Program-made: the position numbers and the translations under genes | Shown here: positions 36,050 to 45,956 of the stretch, piece by piece | How the letters are laid out: each line of letters opens with the position of its first letter | How positions within the stretch are numbered: position 1 is the stretch's first letter | Source of the DNA: Gemmobacter sp. 24YEA27 | Lineage (GTDB): Bacteria; Pseudomonadota; Alphaproteobacteria; Rhodobacterales; Rhodobacteraceae | Direction of reading: 5' to 3' | Length of the DNA: 64,000 bases | Assembly (NCBI RefSeq): GCF_030052995.1 | Contig: NZ_JASJPW010000005.1 | Span: 71,001-135,000, forward strand | Notes under the pieces: generated by a model | The model's input: the letters and a program-made list of their open reading frames with translations, nothing else | What the model was told of the DNA's origin: nothing | The model's database searches: none

Positions 36050-37359
36050 CAGGCTTCTGATTTAGTCGCGTCCCGACGCCGCCTCTGGAGCATGTTTCCC
36101 CTCTTTGCACTGCGAGAGGGGATCACGATGCGTGGCACGGACGAGGCGAGCGGTTCACTGTTCAGCTATGTTGATCTGAAGAAACGGATCCCGCCGCATC
36201 ACCCGCTGCGCAAGATCCGGCAGGTCGTGAATGATGCCCTGTCGAGCATGATCATGGATTTCGACGCCGTTTAGGTTGACTTCGACCGCCCCTCGATTGT
36301 GTCGGAGCGGCTGATCCGGGCGGGCCTGATCCAGATCCTGTTCGCGATCCGGTCTGGGCGGCAGTTGATGGAACAGATGCAGTATAATCTGCTGTTCCAC
36401 TGGTTTTTGGGGCCTGGAATTGATGACCCGGTCTGGGTGCCGACTGTGTTCACGAAGAACCGTGACCGCCTGTTGAACACCGAGATGTCGCGCAAGGTCA
36501 TGGCAGCCGTTCTTGCCCATCGCGAAGTGAAGCCGCTTCCGTCTGATGACCACTTCCCGGTCGATGGCACGCGGGTCAAGGGTGAGCTATCGAAGGCGCC
36601 ACCGGTTCGGGCCCGGTGGCGAACGGCGTCGATGAAGAGCTTCGGGCCAAAGGTCGAAGGCCCGCAAGGCAATGATGATCCCGGCGATCCACCCGACTTT
36701 GACACTGCCGCCAATGACCCCCCGCCGCAACCGAGCCCGACCCGATGCCCCGCGCCAAATCCAGCCCCCGCAAGGCCGAAGTCGACTTCAGAGGTGAGAC
36801 GCGTCCGAATGCAACTCACGCCTCCACGACGGATCCGGACGCGCGGCAGGCCGCGATCAACCCTTCGCCATGGGCCTCGAACCAGTGGCGGCACCATGGC
36901 ACGACCACCGCCATTCGCCGGGCCGGACCCGGCGGCTGACGCCTGGCGCGGACAAGGGCTATGATGCGGCAGAGTTCGTTACCGACCGCGCCGGGCCTGT
37001 GTCACCCCGCATATCGCGCGGAAGTCGCGCTGTTCTGCCATTGATGGGCGCACAACCCGTCACAAGGGTTACACCATGTCTTTCCGGCACCGCAAAACGG
37101 ATCGAAGAGGCTTTCGGCTGGGCCAAAATCGTCGGAGGCGCCGCCCAAACCGCCTTTCGAGGCATCGAACGCGCTCGTTGCCAGCTTCATCATGACGCCT
37201 GCCGCAGGAAATCTGGCCAGACAGTCGAAGCTAATCGCAGCTTGAACAGAAAATGGCGTTGCGAGCAGGCCAAAAACGCCAGCCAAACCAGATGAACAAA
37301 CCGGCCTCCTCGAACAGCAAAGAACAATCTCCTCAGCGCCGGACTAAATCAGCTCCCTG
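36050..37359 (+). mobile_element. Decayed IS5-superfamily element, copy 2 (1310 bp)
   Basis: This is almost the same sequence, in the same orientation and of the same length, as the element at 12467. It has the same in-frame TAG (at 36272), the same frame breaks and the same missing middle part. I count only about ten base differences by eye, for example caggcttctg against caggctgctg at the left end. Flanks are tgag and taag, so a target duplication is not clean. The shared lesions show that the copies separated after the transposase had already died. Confidence 0.88.
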
Positions 37360-37967
37360 TAAGATCGCTCGGGGCTAAGCGCCGCCCTGGCGGTCGAGCT
37401 GCAACCGCGCGGCCCAGCGATGATTACCGCACCGATTTGCTGACCTGGAGCGACGAGCAGATCGGGCACCTGGCGCGCGGCATCTTGTGACATGAGCGCT
37501 TTGACGGCCGGAGAATGACTGCAGTCGTCCGCCTGCTGATGGACCTGTTCGACGGCATTGCGCTGCGTTCGCATGTGACCGAACCTCCCCAGATCGGGCT
37601 TTTGACTATGGCGATTGTTCCGGTTCTGACACCCGACGGCGCGCGCGGGTCCTGAAGCAAAATCCGACCCGCCGTGCAACAGGATGGCGGCAGAGCCCGC
37701 ATGGGTCATGGACGATTTCGACGCGGCGCGATCATGGTGCGCCTGTTGCATGCGACGGTATCTGCCGGCCCGGCAAGGATGTCTGAGCGAGGAATCCTTC
37801 CGGGCCCAGGGAACCGCCAAAGCCGCGCCCGCGTTACAGATTTACGAGGTCCGGGAGCCCGACGGTTGCTCTGGCACGGCAACAGAGCTGTCCACTGAAA
37901 CCGACATTCTCCGCCACTCCGGCCCCAAACGTCTGTCTTCGATTGGGATCATTCAGGGGGTTATGTC
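37360..37967. other. Unassigned 608-base region between IS copy 2 and the glucose dehydrogenase
   Basis: No reading frame here has protein-family character that I recognise. Short plus-strand pieces such as DYRTDLLTWSDEQIGHLA and RMTAVVRLLMDLFDG are broken by stops and may be gene debris. The last 100 bases must carry the promoter of the dehydrogenase gene; aggggg precedes its GTG start. Confidence 0.4.
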
Positions 37968-40385
37968 GTGTTTTCCATCATTATGGGTGCCATCTGCGGA
38001 CTTTTCGGCCTTTGGGTTCTGTGGCTCGGATACGGGCTGGCGGCTGCCGGAGGCAGCTGGTTCTATATCTTCATGGCGCTTGGCCTGATCCTGGCGGGGA
38101 TTGGGCTGATCCGGCGCCATCAGAGCGGTCTGGCTGTCTATGCCGTAACGCTGATCGTCACCTTCCTCTGGACACTATACGAGGTCGGTTTCGACAAATG
38201 GCAGTGGATCCCGCGCGGGGCGCTGCTCGTGGTCTTCGGCCTGATCCTTTGCATCCCGGTCTTCGCACGTGAGATCCGCGCGCAGTCGGGCCTGTCGGCC
38301 CCCGGCTATCCGCTGCTTGGCGGCACGGTGGCGGCGATCGTCGTGCTGGCGCTGGTCTCCTGGTTCATCGACCCGGCGCAGATCAAGGGCGCGCTGACAA
38401 AACAGGCCAATACCGGCGACGGGCTCGTCGACCCATCGGGCGTGGCCTATCCCGCAGAGGACTGGACGGCCTATGGCGGCACCAATCTTGGCCAGCGTTA
38501 TTCTGCGCTGAGGGATATCGACACGGGGAATGTGAAAGGGCTGACACTCGCCTGGGAACATCACACCGGGGATCTGCGCAAGGCGGACGAGGATTCCAAG
38601 GAATACACATTCGAGGCCACCCCGATCAAAGTGAACGGGCTTTTGTACTTTTGCACGCCACATAACATCATCCAGGCCCTGGTGCCAGAGACCGGCGCGG
38701 TGAAATGGTCTTTTGACCCGATGATGAAGCGCGACCCCTTCTATCAGCACCAGACCTGTCGCGGCGTCTCATGGAACGATTCCACTGGCTATACCGCGCC
38801 CGCGACAGACACGCCCGAGGCTCAGGCGGCGATCACTGCGGCTGTTGCGGAATGCCCGAAGCGCATCGTGGCCTCTTCGGTCGACGCGCGGCTTTACACC
38901 GTCAACGCCGATACCGGCGCGCTTTGCAGCACTTTCGGCGAGAATGGTTATGTGAACCTGCTGGACAGCATGACCGATACCGAACGGGCAAGCTATCAGC
39001 AGACCTCGGCGCCGTTGGTGACGAAGGATCTGATCATTCTCGGCTCGGCGATTGCCGATAACTACTATGAAAACAACCCCTCGGGCGTGATCCGCGCCTA
39101 TGATGTGCGCACCGGCAAGGTCGTGTGGAAATTCGATGCGGGCAAGCCCGGTGATACCGCACCTCTTGCCCCTGGTGAGACCTATGTGCCGAATTCCAAC
39201 GTCGCCTGGACGCAATTCGCGGCCGATGAGACGCTCGGGATGGTCTATATCCCCTTCGGCAATGCCTCGCCCGACCAGGTCGGCATTGCGCGCACGCCCG
39301 AACAGGAGGCCTTTGTCGATGCGCTTGCCGCGCTTGATCTGAAGACCGGCCAGCTGAAATGGAAGTTCCAGACCAGTTATCATGACCTCTGGGACCGCGA
39401 TAACCCCTCGCAGCCGGTACTTCTGAACCTGCCGAAGGATGGGGTGGATACGCCTGCGATCATCATCCCGACGAAAATCGGCAATCTCTGGGTGCTCGAC
39501 CGCCGTGACGGCACGCCGATCCTGCCGGTATCCGAAGTGCAGGTCTCAACTGACACCGATATTCCCGGCGAAAAACTCTCTGCCGTACAGCCGATGTCTT
39601 CGCTGACCTTCGCGCCTGCGCCTTTGCGTGAGGCGGATATGTGGGGGGCCTCGCCCATCGATCAGATCCAGTGTCGCACGACCTTTGTGTCGAACCGCTA
39701 TGACGGCAATTCCTGGACACCGCCGACCACCACCGGCTCGATCGTCTGGCCCGGCAATATCGGGGTCTTTAACTGGGGTTCGGTCGCGGTGGATCCGGTC
39801 AATAAATGGCTGATCGGCACACCGCAATATCTGCCCTATATCTATAAGCTCTATCCGCGTCCCGAAGGCGATCTGACGAAACCGATGTTCCAGGATGATA
39901 TGTCCGGGGGCGAGGCGAAACCGGGGAATGAGAACCTCGGCGGGCCCTATGCGGTTTCGATCCAGCATTTTCGCTCGGGCCTGGGCGTGCCCTGCAACAC
40001 GCCGCCCTGGGGTGTGCGGGTCGGCGTTGACCTGACGAATGGCAAAACCGCCTGGAAATATCGCAACGGTACTGTGGCCGGGCAGAAATTCATGGGTGTG
40101 AGCTTTCCGATCCCCTTCGAGATGGGGATGCTGGCGCATGGCGGCACGCTGACCACTGCGGGCGGTGTCGCCTTCACTGCGGCGGCGCTGGATGACATCA
40201 TGCGCGCCTATGACATGCAGACCGGCGAAACGCTGTGGAAGGTCAGACTTCCCGCAGGGGGCCAGGCCACGCCGATGACCTATCGCGGTGCTGACGGGAA
40301 GCAATATATCGTCGTCGCAGCCGGAGGTCATGGCTCGCTTGGCACCACGCCGGGGGATTCGGTTCTGGCCTACCGGCTGGAGTGA
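37968..40385 (+). CDS. gcd: Membrane-bound PQQ-dependent glucose dehydrogenase-family protein
   Basis: This 805-aa quinoprotein starts with about five transmembrane helices (residues 1-130), followed by a periplasmic eight-bladed propeller that binds PQQ. Motifs are DWTAYGGTNLGQRYSAL, FEATPIKVNGLLYFCTPHN, FDPMMKRDPFYQHQTCRGVS, the active-site region SYHDLWDRDNPSQP, and GQATPMTYRGADGKQYIVVAAGGH near the end. It oxidises glucose or another polyol or quinate-like substrate to the lactone and reduces ubiquinone. The GTG start has an aggggg ribosome binding site; the first ATG is 15 bases inside. PQQ synthesis genes are not in the window, and it stands alone. Confidence 0.9.
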   Translation: MFSIIMGAICGLFGLWVLWLGYGLAAAGGSWFYIFMALGLILAGIGLIRRHQSGLAVYAVTLIVTFLWTLYEVGFDKWQWIPRGALLVVFGLILCIPVFAREIRAQSGLSAPGYPLLGGTVAAIVVLALVSWFIDPAQIKGALTKQANTGDGLVDPSGVAYPAEDWTAYGGTNLGQRYSALRDIDTGNVKGLTLAWEHHTGDLRKADEDSKEYTFEATPIKVNGLLYFCTPHNIIQALVPETGAVKWSFDPMMKRDPFYQHQTCRGVSWNDSTGYTAPATDTPEAQAAITAAVAECPKRIVASSVDARLYTVNADTGALCSTFGENGYVNLLDSMTDTERASYQQTSAPLVTKDLIILGSAIADNYYENNPSGVIRAYDVRTGKVVWKFDAGKPGDTAPLAPGETYVPNSNVAWTQFAADETLGMVYIPFGNASPDQVGIARTPEQEAFVDALAALDLKTGQLKWKFQTSYHDLWDRDNPSQPVLLNLPKDGVDTPAIIIPTKIGNLWVLDRRDGTPILPVSEVQVSTDTDIPGEKLSAVQPMSSLTFAPAPLREADMWGASPIDQIQCRTTFVSNRYDGNSWTPPTTTGSIVWPGNIGVFNWGSVAVDPVNKWLIGTPQYLPYIYKLYPRPEGDLTKPMFQDDMSGGEAKPGNENLGGPYAVSIQHFRSGLGVPCNTPPWGVRVGVDLTNGKTAWKYRNGTVAGQKFMGVSFPIPFEMGMLAHGGTLTTAGGVAFTAAALDDIMRAYDMQTGETLWKVRLPAGGQATPMTYRGADGKQYIVVAAGGHGSLGTTPGDSVLAYRLE

Positions 40386-40495
40386 TCTCGGTGCTTTGCT
40401 GCATATGATGTGGTCCATGTGATCTGAAGACCGGCGCGCGGGGCGACCTGCGCGCCGTTTCGCCTTGCCATAGCTGTCAGAAGAAAGCCCTCCCC

Positions 40496-41533
40496 ATGGA
40501 TCGATTGCCACTGCAGTTTCAGCGCATGATGGCAGCGGGGCGTGATGCCCTGGCCGCCGCAACCGCCGGTGCGATTGCCTGGCTGCTGGCAAGCTGGCTG
40601 TTCGGCCATACCCATCCGGTTTTTGCCATGGTGACCGCAATTGTCTGCCTCGCGCCGGGCCTGCCCAATCACGGGCGGCAGGCGACCGGCATCATTCTGG
40701 GGGTGACCATCGGCATTCTCGTGGGCGAGGCGGCGCTGCAATTGCCTGTCTCGGGGATCGAGGGGCCGACCACGTCACTGTTGCGCATGATCGTGGCGAT
40801 TCTGCTTTCGATGATGGTCGGCGCGTCCTTTGGGCTGCCGGCGGTGGTGCCGATCCAGGCCGGGGTTTCGGCGGTGCTGGTGCTGGCAATGGGGGCGGAC
40901 AGCGCAGGCTGGCACCGGATGCAGGATGTGATCATCGGTGTGGGGGTCGGGCTTTTCTTCAGCCAGGTCCTGCTGACGCCAGACCCTTTGCGCCAGATCG
41001 ACCGCGCCATGAGCGAATTGCTGACCCGGATCGCGGGCGGGCTCGACCTCGCGGCTCAGGCCTTGCAGGACACAACCCCGCGCCGTGCCGAGATCGCGCA
41101 AAGCCATCTGTCGCGCGTTCAGGAAACCATCGGCGCGCTGCAAAACGGCATCGACAGCGCCAGGTACGAGGCGCGCTGGTCGCTGCGGGGGCGCATCGCG
41201 GCCAATCGGGTGCGGCGCGAGGCGGAACGTGTTGAGCATGACGCGATCCGGCTGGGCGCCTCGGCACTGCTGCTGGGCGATGCGCTGCTGGTGGCGATGC
41301 GCAACGGAAACACACCCCCTGCCGGGCTGGAGGCGAACCTGCGCCACCTTGCTGCCAGCTGCCGCGCCCGGATGAGCGGCACCGCCCCGCCCGACGCAGG
41401 CGTCGCCAGGACAGAGAGCTCCGACAGCGCCTGGTCCGCCGTCCTTGTGCAAATGCGCGCATTGGGCGCCATCCTTGGTGCGGGGCCCCGGCTTGACCAG
41501 GAGCGGGGCGAGGCATATCAGTTACCTGACTAA
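40496..41533 (+). CDS. FUSC-family (aromatic acid exporter-like) membrane protein
   Basis: This 345-aa protein has six N-terminal hydrophobic helices (GAIAWLLASWLFGHTHPVFAM, IILGVTIGILVGEAAL, MIVAILLSMMVGASFGLPA, VIIGVGVGLFFSQVLLTPDP), followed by a helical cytoplasmic domain with many Ala and Arg. This fits the ArAE/FUSC fold of AaeB-like efflux proteins. Its stop lies inside the dyad in front of marR, 20 bases from that gene, so it probably belongs to the same efflux unit as the MFS pump downstream. Confidence 0.8.
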   Translation: MDRLPLQFQRMMAAGRDALAAATAGAIAWLLASWLFGHTHPVFAMVTAIVCLAPGLPNHGRQATGIILGVTIGILVGEAALQLPVSGIEGPTTSLLRMIVAILLSMMVGASFGLPAVVPIQAGVSAVLVLAMGADSAGWHRMQDVIIGVGVGLFFSQVLLTPDPLRQIDRAMSELLTRIAGGLDLAAQALQDTTPRRAEIAQSHLSRVQETIGALQNGIDSARYEARWSLRGRIAANRVRREAERVEHDAIRLGASALLLGDALLVAMRNGNTPPAGLEANLRHLAASCRARMSGTAPPDAGVARTESSDSAWSAVLVQMRALGAILGAGPRLDQERGEAYQLPD

Positions 41534-41549
41534 CAAGTTAGCATGGTAA
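41522..41549. promoter_or_regulatory. 28-bp dyad in front of marR, candidate MarR operator
   Basis: The outer arms ttacc/ggtaa and inner arms ctaac/gttag share one centre (41535.5). The site overlaps the FUSC stop codon and ends four bases before the marR ATG. Position and size fit autoregulation by a MarR dimer. Because it lies inside the cluster, it would act on the marR-MFS-HlyD part. Confidence 0.6.
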
Positions 41550-41553
41550 GCAA

Positions 41554-41982
41554 ATGGAACCCCGGCCGCCGACCCTCGACCTCTTGCTCTATGTGATGCG
41601 CGAGCTGCGCCGCAATTACGACGCGCGCGCCGAAGAGCTGGGGCTGACGCTGGCCAGGACCCGGGTTCTGACCTCGCTTTCCAACATGGAAGGCGCCACC
41701 CAGGCCGAACTGGCCCAGGATCTGGGCATTGAGGCCCCCACGCTGAAACGTCAGATCGACGGGCTGGAAAAGCTTGGTTTCATCGAGCGGCGCGGCATGG
41801 ATGGCGATGCCCGCAAGCGGGCGCTTTTCCTGACCGACAAAGCCCGCTCTGCCGGGATCTCGCGTTTCGTGCGCGCGGTGCGGGCCGAACTGTTCGAGGG
41901 CATCACGCCCGAAGATCTGGCGGCCACAGACCGCGCCTTGCAACGTATGGCGGTCAATACTGCCAGGATCGGTGAGAAGTGA
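41554..41982 (+). CDS. MarR-family transcriptional regulator
   Basis: This 142-aa winged-helix protein has RNYDARAEELGLTLARTRVLTSL, the recognition region TQAELAQDLGIEAPTLKRQIDGLE, and the wing KLGFIERRGMDGDARKRALFLT. MarR proteins repress multidrug or aromatic-acid efflux genes until a ligand binds. It overlaps the MFS pump gene by an ATGA-type junction and is preceded by a 28-bp dyad, so autoregulated control of the pump is likely. Confidence 0.92.
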   Translation: MEPRPPTLDLLLYVMRELRRNYDARAEELGLTLARTRVLTSLSNMEGATQAELAQDLGIEAPTLKRQIDGLEKLGFIERRGMDGDARKRALFLTDKARSAGISRFVRAVRAELFEGITPEDLAATDRALQRMAVNTARIGEK

Positions 41983-43634
41983 CCTCCGCCCCTCAGCCCG
42001 GATCGGCTCAGGCCGGACCGCCGACCGCATTCGCCGGAATGAGCCTCGCCCGGGCTTTGCCGTTCTTTTGCGCCTCGGTGCTGATCGGTCTGGCGCAGGG
42101 CCTGGGCCAGGGCTTTGTCAGCGCCAATATTCCGCAGATTGCCGGGGATCTGGGTGTCAGCACCACCGATGCCAGCTGGCTGATGGCGGCCTATATGATC
42201 CCGCGCGCGACGCTGCCCCTGATGCTGATCAAAGTGCGCACCCAGTTTGGTCTGCGCCGCTTTGCCGAGGTCAGTATCGTGGTCTTTGCGGTGGTGGCTT
42301 TCTCAGCGCTCTGGATCTCGGATCTGCGCTCGGCGGTGGTGGTGCAATTCCTGTCAGGCTGCGCCGCGGCGCCGCTTTCGACGCTTGCCTTCCTTTACAT
42401 GCTGGAGCCGCTCAGCCCGCCCGATAAGATGAAATACGGACTTCCGGCGGTGATGGCGGTGATCCTGATCGGGCCCAATCTGGCGCGCGTCATCTCGCCC
42501 TCGCTGATCGGAGATGGCGGGCTGGCGGGCGTGCATTTCGCGGCGCTTGGCCTTGCGCTGATGTCGCTTGCGGTGGTCTGGGTGCTGCCGCTGAAACCAC
42601 AGCCGCGCGAGAAGGTGATCGAAGCCGGGGATTTCCTCAGCTTCGCGCTGATTTCCTTCGGCTTTTCCGCTATTGTCATCAGTTTTGTGATGGGGCCAAT
42701 CCATTGGTGGTTCGATGCGCCCTGGATCGGCTGGCTGCTGGCGGGGGCGGTGATCTCGCTGACACTCGCGGTGATCATCGAGCTGGGGCGCCGCGCGCCG
42801 CTGGTCGATTTCCGCTGGCTCGCGACCCCGGCCATGCTGCATCTGACGCTGACGCTTTTGCTGTTCCGGCTGGTTCTGTCGGAACAAAGCACCGGGGCGC
42901 CCCGGATGTTCCAGGTTCTGGGCGTGGCGCCCTCGCAGATGGAAAGCCTGTTTCTGGTGATCTGTATTGCCGCGATGATGGGCGGCCTCGCCTGTGTCGC
43001 CTGGATGAAACAGACCCGCGAGCCGGCGTTTCATGCGGCGGCGCTGGTGCTGATCGCGGCGGCGACGTTCCTCGATTCACAGGCAACGGTCCTGACCCGG
43101 CCCGAACAATTCCTGATCAGCCAGGCCCTGATCGGCTTTGCCTCGATGCTGTTCATGCCGCCCGCGATGGTGATGGGGCTGATGGCCGCGCTGAAAAAGG
43201 GGCCGAATTATCTTCTGTCCTTCATCATCGTCTTCATTGCAACCCAGAGCCTTGGCGGCGTGATCGGATCGGGGATCTTCACCACCTTCACCACCCATCG
43301 CCAGACCTTCCACCTCGCCACCCTGACCGAACAGCTCTCCGCCAGCGACCCGCTGATGCAAAGCGTGATGGCGCAGGGCACCGCGCTTTTTGCCACCCAA
43401 AACCCGGATCTCGCGGCGGACCGGCTGCAAACCCTGTCGCAGCTGATGACCGAGGCCGGGCGCCAGGCCTGGGTCATGGCCTATAATGATGCCTATTTCC
43501 TGACCTTTCTCATCGCGCTGACCGCGCTTGCGGCGCTGGTCCTGCATGTGCTGCGCGACTGGATCTGGGCCAGGATGAACGCCGCATTCGGTGCAAAACC
43601 CGAAATCTCCTCTCCCCCTTCAGAACAGAGCTGA
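41979..43634 (+). CDS. MFS drug/organic-compound efflux transporter (DHA2, EmrB-like)
   Basis: This 551-aa protein has about 14 transmembrane helices. It carries the family motifs near GFVSANIPQIAGDLGVSTTDASWLMAAYMI and the Arg in VRTQFGLRRFAEVSI, typical of 14-helix DHA2 exporters such as EmrB. The start overlaps marR. The next gene encodes its membrane-fusion partner, so they form a two-part inner-membrane/periplasmic pump, perhaps with an outer-membrane channel encoded elsewhere. Confidence 0.9.
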   Translation: MTSAPQPGSAQAGPPTAFAGMSLARALPFFCASVLIGLAQGLGQGFVSANIPQIAGDLGVSTTDASWLMAAYMIPRATLPLMLIKVRTQFGLRRFAEVSIVVFAVVAFSALWISDLRSAVVVQFLSGCAAAPLSTLAFLYMLEPLSPPDKMKYGLPAVMAVILIGPNLARVISPSLIGDGGLAGVHFAALGLALMSLAVVWVLPLKPQPREKVIEAGDFLSFALISFGFSAIVISFVMGPIHWWFDAPWIGWLLAGAVISLTLAVIIELGRRAPLVDFRWLATPAMLHLTLTLLLFRLVLSEQSTGAPRMFQVLGVAPSQMESLFLVICIAAMMGGLACVAWMKQTREPAFHAAALVLIAAATFLDSQATVLTRPEQFLISQALIGFASMLFMPPAMVMGLMAALKKGPNYLLSFIIVFIATQSLGGVIGSGIFTTFTTHRQTFHLATLTEQLSASDPLMQSVMAQGTALFATQNPDLAADRLQTLSQLMTEAGRQAWVMAYNDAYFLTFLIALTALAALVLHVLRDWIWARMNAAFGAKPEISSPPSEQS

Positions 43635-43638
43635 CGCC

Positions 43639-44670
43639 ATGAGCCGTTCCTTCTTTGTGCCCACCATTATCGCCGGGGTGATTGGCCTCGCGGGGCTGTT
43701 GCTGGTGCTTTTCGCCTGGCATCTGCCGCCTTTCGCACCCTCGGCCCCCACCACTGAAAACGCCTATCTGCGCGGTCGGGTCACCACGATCTCCCCGCAG
43801 CTGTCCGGCTATATCGCGAAAGTGGAGGTCCAGGATTTCCAGGAAGTGCGCGAGGGCGATGTGATCGCGGTGCTTGACGACCGCATCTACCGCCAGAAAC
43901 TTGCCCAGGCCGAAGCCGGGCTGGCCGGCGCAAAAGCTGCGATGGAGGTCGCGGTGCAGAATGTGCGCTCGGCCGAGGCGGTGCTGAAATCGGATGCGGC
44001 GGCGCTGGCCTCGGCCGATCTCGCCGTGGAAACCGCGCGGTCCGACAACAGCCGCACCACATCGCTGCGCGAACGCGGCGTGGCGACCGAGGCGGCGCTG
44101 GAACAGACCGAACTTGCGCTGCAAAAGGCGCTGACCGCCCAGACCCAGGCTCAGGCCACGATGGATGTGCAGCGCGAACAGCTCGCCAATGCGAAGGTGC
44201 AGATCGCAAGTGCCCAGGCCCAGATCGACAATGCCAATGCCGCCGTGGAACTCACCCGGATCGACCTCGGGAACACCGTGATTCGCGCGCCGGCTGCGGG
44301 AAAGCTGGGGCAAATCGCGGTCCGGGTCGGGCAATATGTCTCGCCCGGCACCGCGCTGGTCTCGCATGTCGGCCAGGATCTCTGGCTGATCGCGAATTTC
44401 AATGAGAGCAGCCTGAACAGTCTCGCCGTCGGCCAGAAGGTGCGCTTCAGCGTCGATGCGCTGCATGGCCAGGTCTTTACCGGCGTGATCGAGAGTTTCT
44501 CGCCTGCCACCGCCTCGGAATTCAGCCTGATCGCCGGCACCAATGCCACCGGCAATTTCACCAAGATCGCACAGCGTGTGCCGGTCCGGATCAGGATTGA
44601 CCCTGGGCAGGCGCGGGCCGAACTGCTGGCACCGGGCTTTTCGGTGGTCGCCTCGGTGCAGCCGGACTGA
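43639..44670 (+). CDS. HlyD-family membrane-fusion protein (EmrA-like)
   Basis: This 343-aa periplasmic adaptor has one N-terminal membrane helix (TIIAGVIGLAGLLLVLFAW). A lipoyl-like half-motif (GRVTTISPQLSGYIAKVEV, VLDDRIYRQKLAQAEAGL) comes next, then a long coiled-coil hairpin and a second half (IRAPAAGKLGQIAVRVGQYVS). A beta-barrel domain with LWLIANFNESSL follows. The start is ATG 43639, just after the MFS gene; an upstream in-frame start overlaps that gene. It would link the EmrB-like pump to an outer-membrane channel. Confidence 0.9.
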   Translation: MSRSFFVPTIIAGVIGLAGLLLVLFAWHLPPFAPSAPTTENAYLRGRVTTISPQLSGYIAKVEVQDFQEVREGDVIAVLDDRIYRQKLAQAEAGLAGAKAAMEVAVQNVRSAEAVLKSDAAALASADLAVETARSDNSRTTSLRERGVATEAALEQTELALQKALTAQTQAQATMDVQREQLANAKVQIASAQAQIDNANAAVELTRIDLGNTVIRAPAAGKLGQIAVRVGQYVSPGTALVSHVGQDLWLIANFNESSLNSLAVGQKVRFSVDALHGQVFTGVIESFSPATASEFSLIAGTNATGNFTKIAQRVPVRIRIDPGQARAELLAPGFSVVASVQPD

Positions 44671-45577
44671 CGCGGGATGGCTTTCTGCCCCCGCAGGCGA
44701 CTTTTCAATGAAGCGATGGATCTCTCGATCGGGATCGAACGCCAGCACCAGAACCGTGAGCCCCGGGCGCGGAGCCGGGGCCGGCTGCGCCCAGAGCACC
44801 GATTACCGCGCGGTCTGGCATGAGGTGATGGAGGTCGACGGCCCGGCGGGAGCGAATTGCAGCTCGCCCTGGAAGATCCGAGGCTGCGACGCCGCAACCT
44901 GCTTCTGGGCATGCTGAGGCCACCGGATGCAGGGGCCTGGCCGACACGGACATTACAAACAGAATGGCCGAGCTGCAGCCCGTCGTCCTGCCTGATGGCA
45001 GTCGTGGGACACCTGGCCCGCGCAGCCGTGTTGCGCTTGACTTAGACGGGAGCAGGCGGCGGGTGCCCCGGCCCTTGCTGGGCGCCGCGCCGGCAACGGC
45101 GATCCTCGGCGCCATCGGCCAGCTCCCCCCCGTACTGGAACGGGGTTCGGCCGGCAGCGGTCTTTCCTCGCGGTTGGATGGCACGCTCAGTAGTGAGCCG
45201 GGCCCCGAGGCGGGCGACGCGGATAGCGCAGGCGGCGGTGCCGCGCAGCTTCTGGGCACCATCCCGCCCGGCGGTACTGGCGGGCGGGGTTTGAACAGGT
45301 AGACCGACACGGAGTTTCCCAACCCCGAAGCCGTTGACATCATAAGGGCCGAAGTGCTGTACGACCATAAGCTGACCAAGCCGTCGGATAACTTCAAAGG
45401 CAGCACCGTCAGAGTGCATGATATCCTGCTTTCGGGCAAAAGCTCGGGTTTCCGGCTCAGGGTCTCGGCCAGCGTCAATACCACCGCTCCGGAACTCTGG
45501 CGGTCTTCCGCGCTGAGCCGGCATGAGGCGGTGCGCCAGACATCCTGGCGCGTGGCTTCGGCCTCGCCCGGCCCTGG
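44671..45577. other. Unassigned 907-base region
   Basis: No intact gene is visible between the adaptor and the ArsR gene. Several overlapping frames stay open in the GC-rich DNA but lack family motifs, plausible starts or good ribosome binding sites. The part at 45300-45560 has coding-like character on the minus strand (AFARKQDIMHSDGAAFEVI, LMVVQHFGPYDVNGFGV) but I cannot assign it. It may be the relic of an older gene. Confidence 0.4.
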
Positions 45578-45868
45578 TCAGAGAGCGGCCAGGGCGTTGC
45601 GGAAGGCGGCGATCACCGCCTCGTCCCGGCGATAGAACACCCATTGTCCGATCCGCTCCCGCACGATCAGCCCCGCCGCCGTCAGCACCGCAAGATGTGC
45701 CGAGACCGAAGATTGCGCGAGGCCGCAGCGCGCGAATTGCCCGGCGCAGATACCCAGATCATGGGGCAGCGCCTGGTCGGGGAAATGTTGCTCCGGCGTG
45801 CGCATCCAGGCCAGCATCTGCCGCCGCGCCGGATGCGCCAGGGCCTTCAGGATCAGATCCTCATCCAT
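45578..45868 (-). CDS. ArsR/SmtB-family transcriptional regulator
   Basis: This 96-aa winged-helix protein begins LILKALAHPARRQMLAWM and has the recognition helix GLAQSSVSAHLAVLTAAG and wing LIVRERIGQWVFYRRDE. Two Cys residues (ICAGQFARCG) lie just before the recognition helix, a place where thiol-sensing ArsR proteins carry reactive Cys. It is divergent from the flavin monooxygenase gene, and AT-rich dyads lie between the two. It probably represses the divergent sulfur-related genes. Confidence 0.9.
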   Translation of the reverse strand: MDEDLILKALAHPARRQMLAWMRTPEQHFPDQALPHDLGICAGQFARCGLAQSSVSAHLAVLTAAGLIVRERIGQWVFYRRDEAVIAAFRNALAAL

Positions 45869-45912
45869 GTCCGCACCTCTGCCGGGTCTCTCTCAGGAGA
45901 TCAATTCTGTCT

Positions 45913-45956
45913 TATATCGTAAAAATCCGATATATCATTTTACAAATCCCGATATA
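45913..45956. promoter_or_regulatory. Candidate ArsR operator array in the divergent promoter region
   Basis: TATATCG and CGATATA form a 7-bp inverted repeat with an 8-base spacer (45913-45934). A third CGATATA half-site lies at 45950-45956. This is the typical AT-rich dyad for ArsR/SmtB dimers. The array is placed between arsR and the monooxygenase gene, about 30 bases from the latter's start. Confidence 0.6.
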
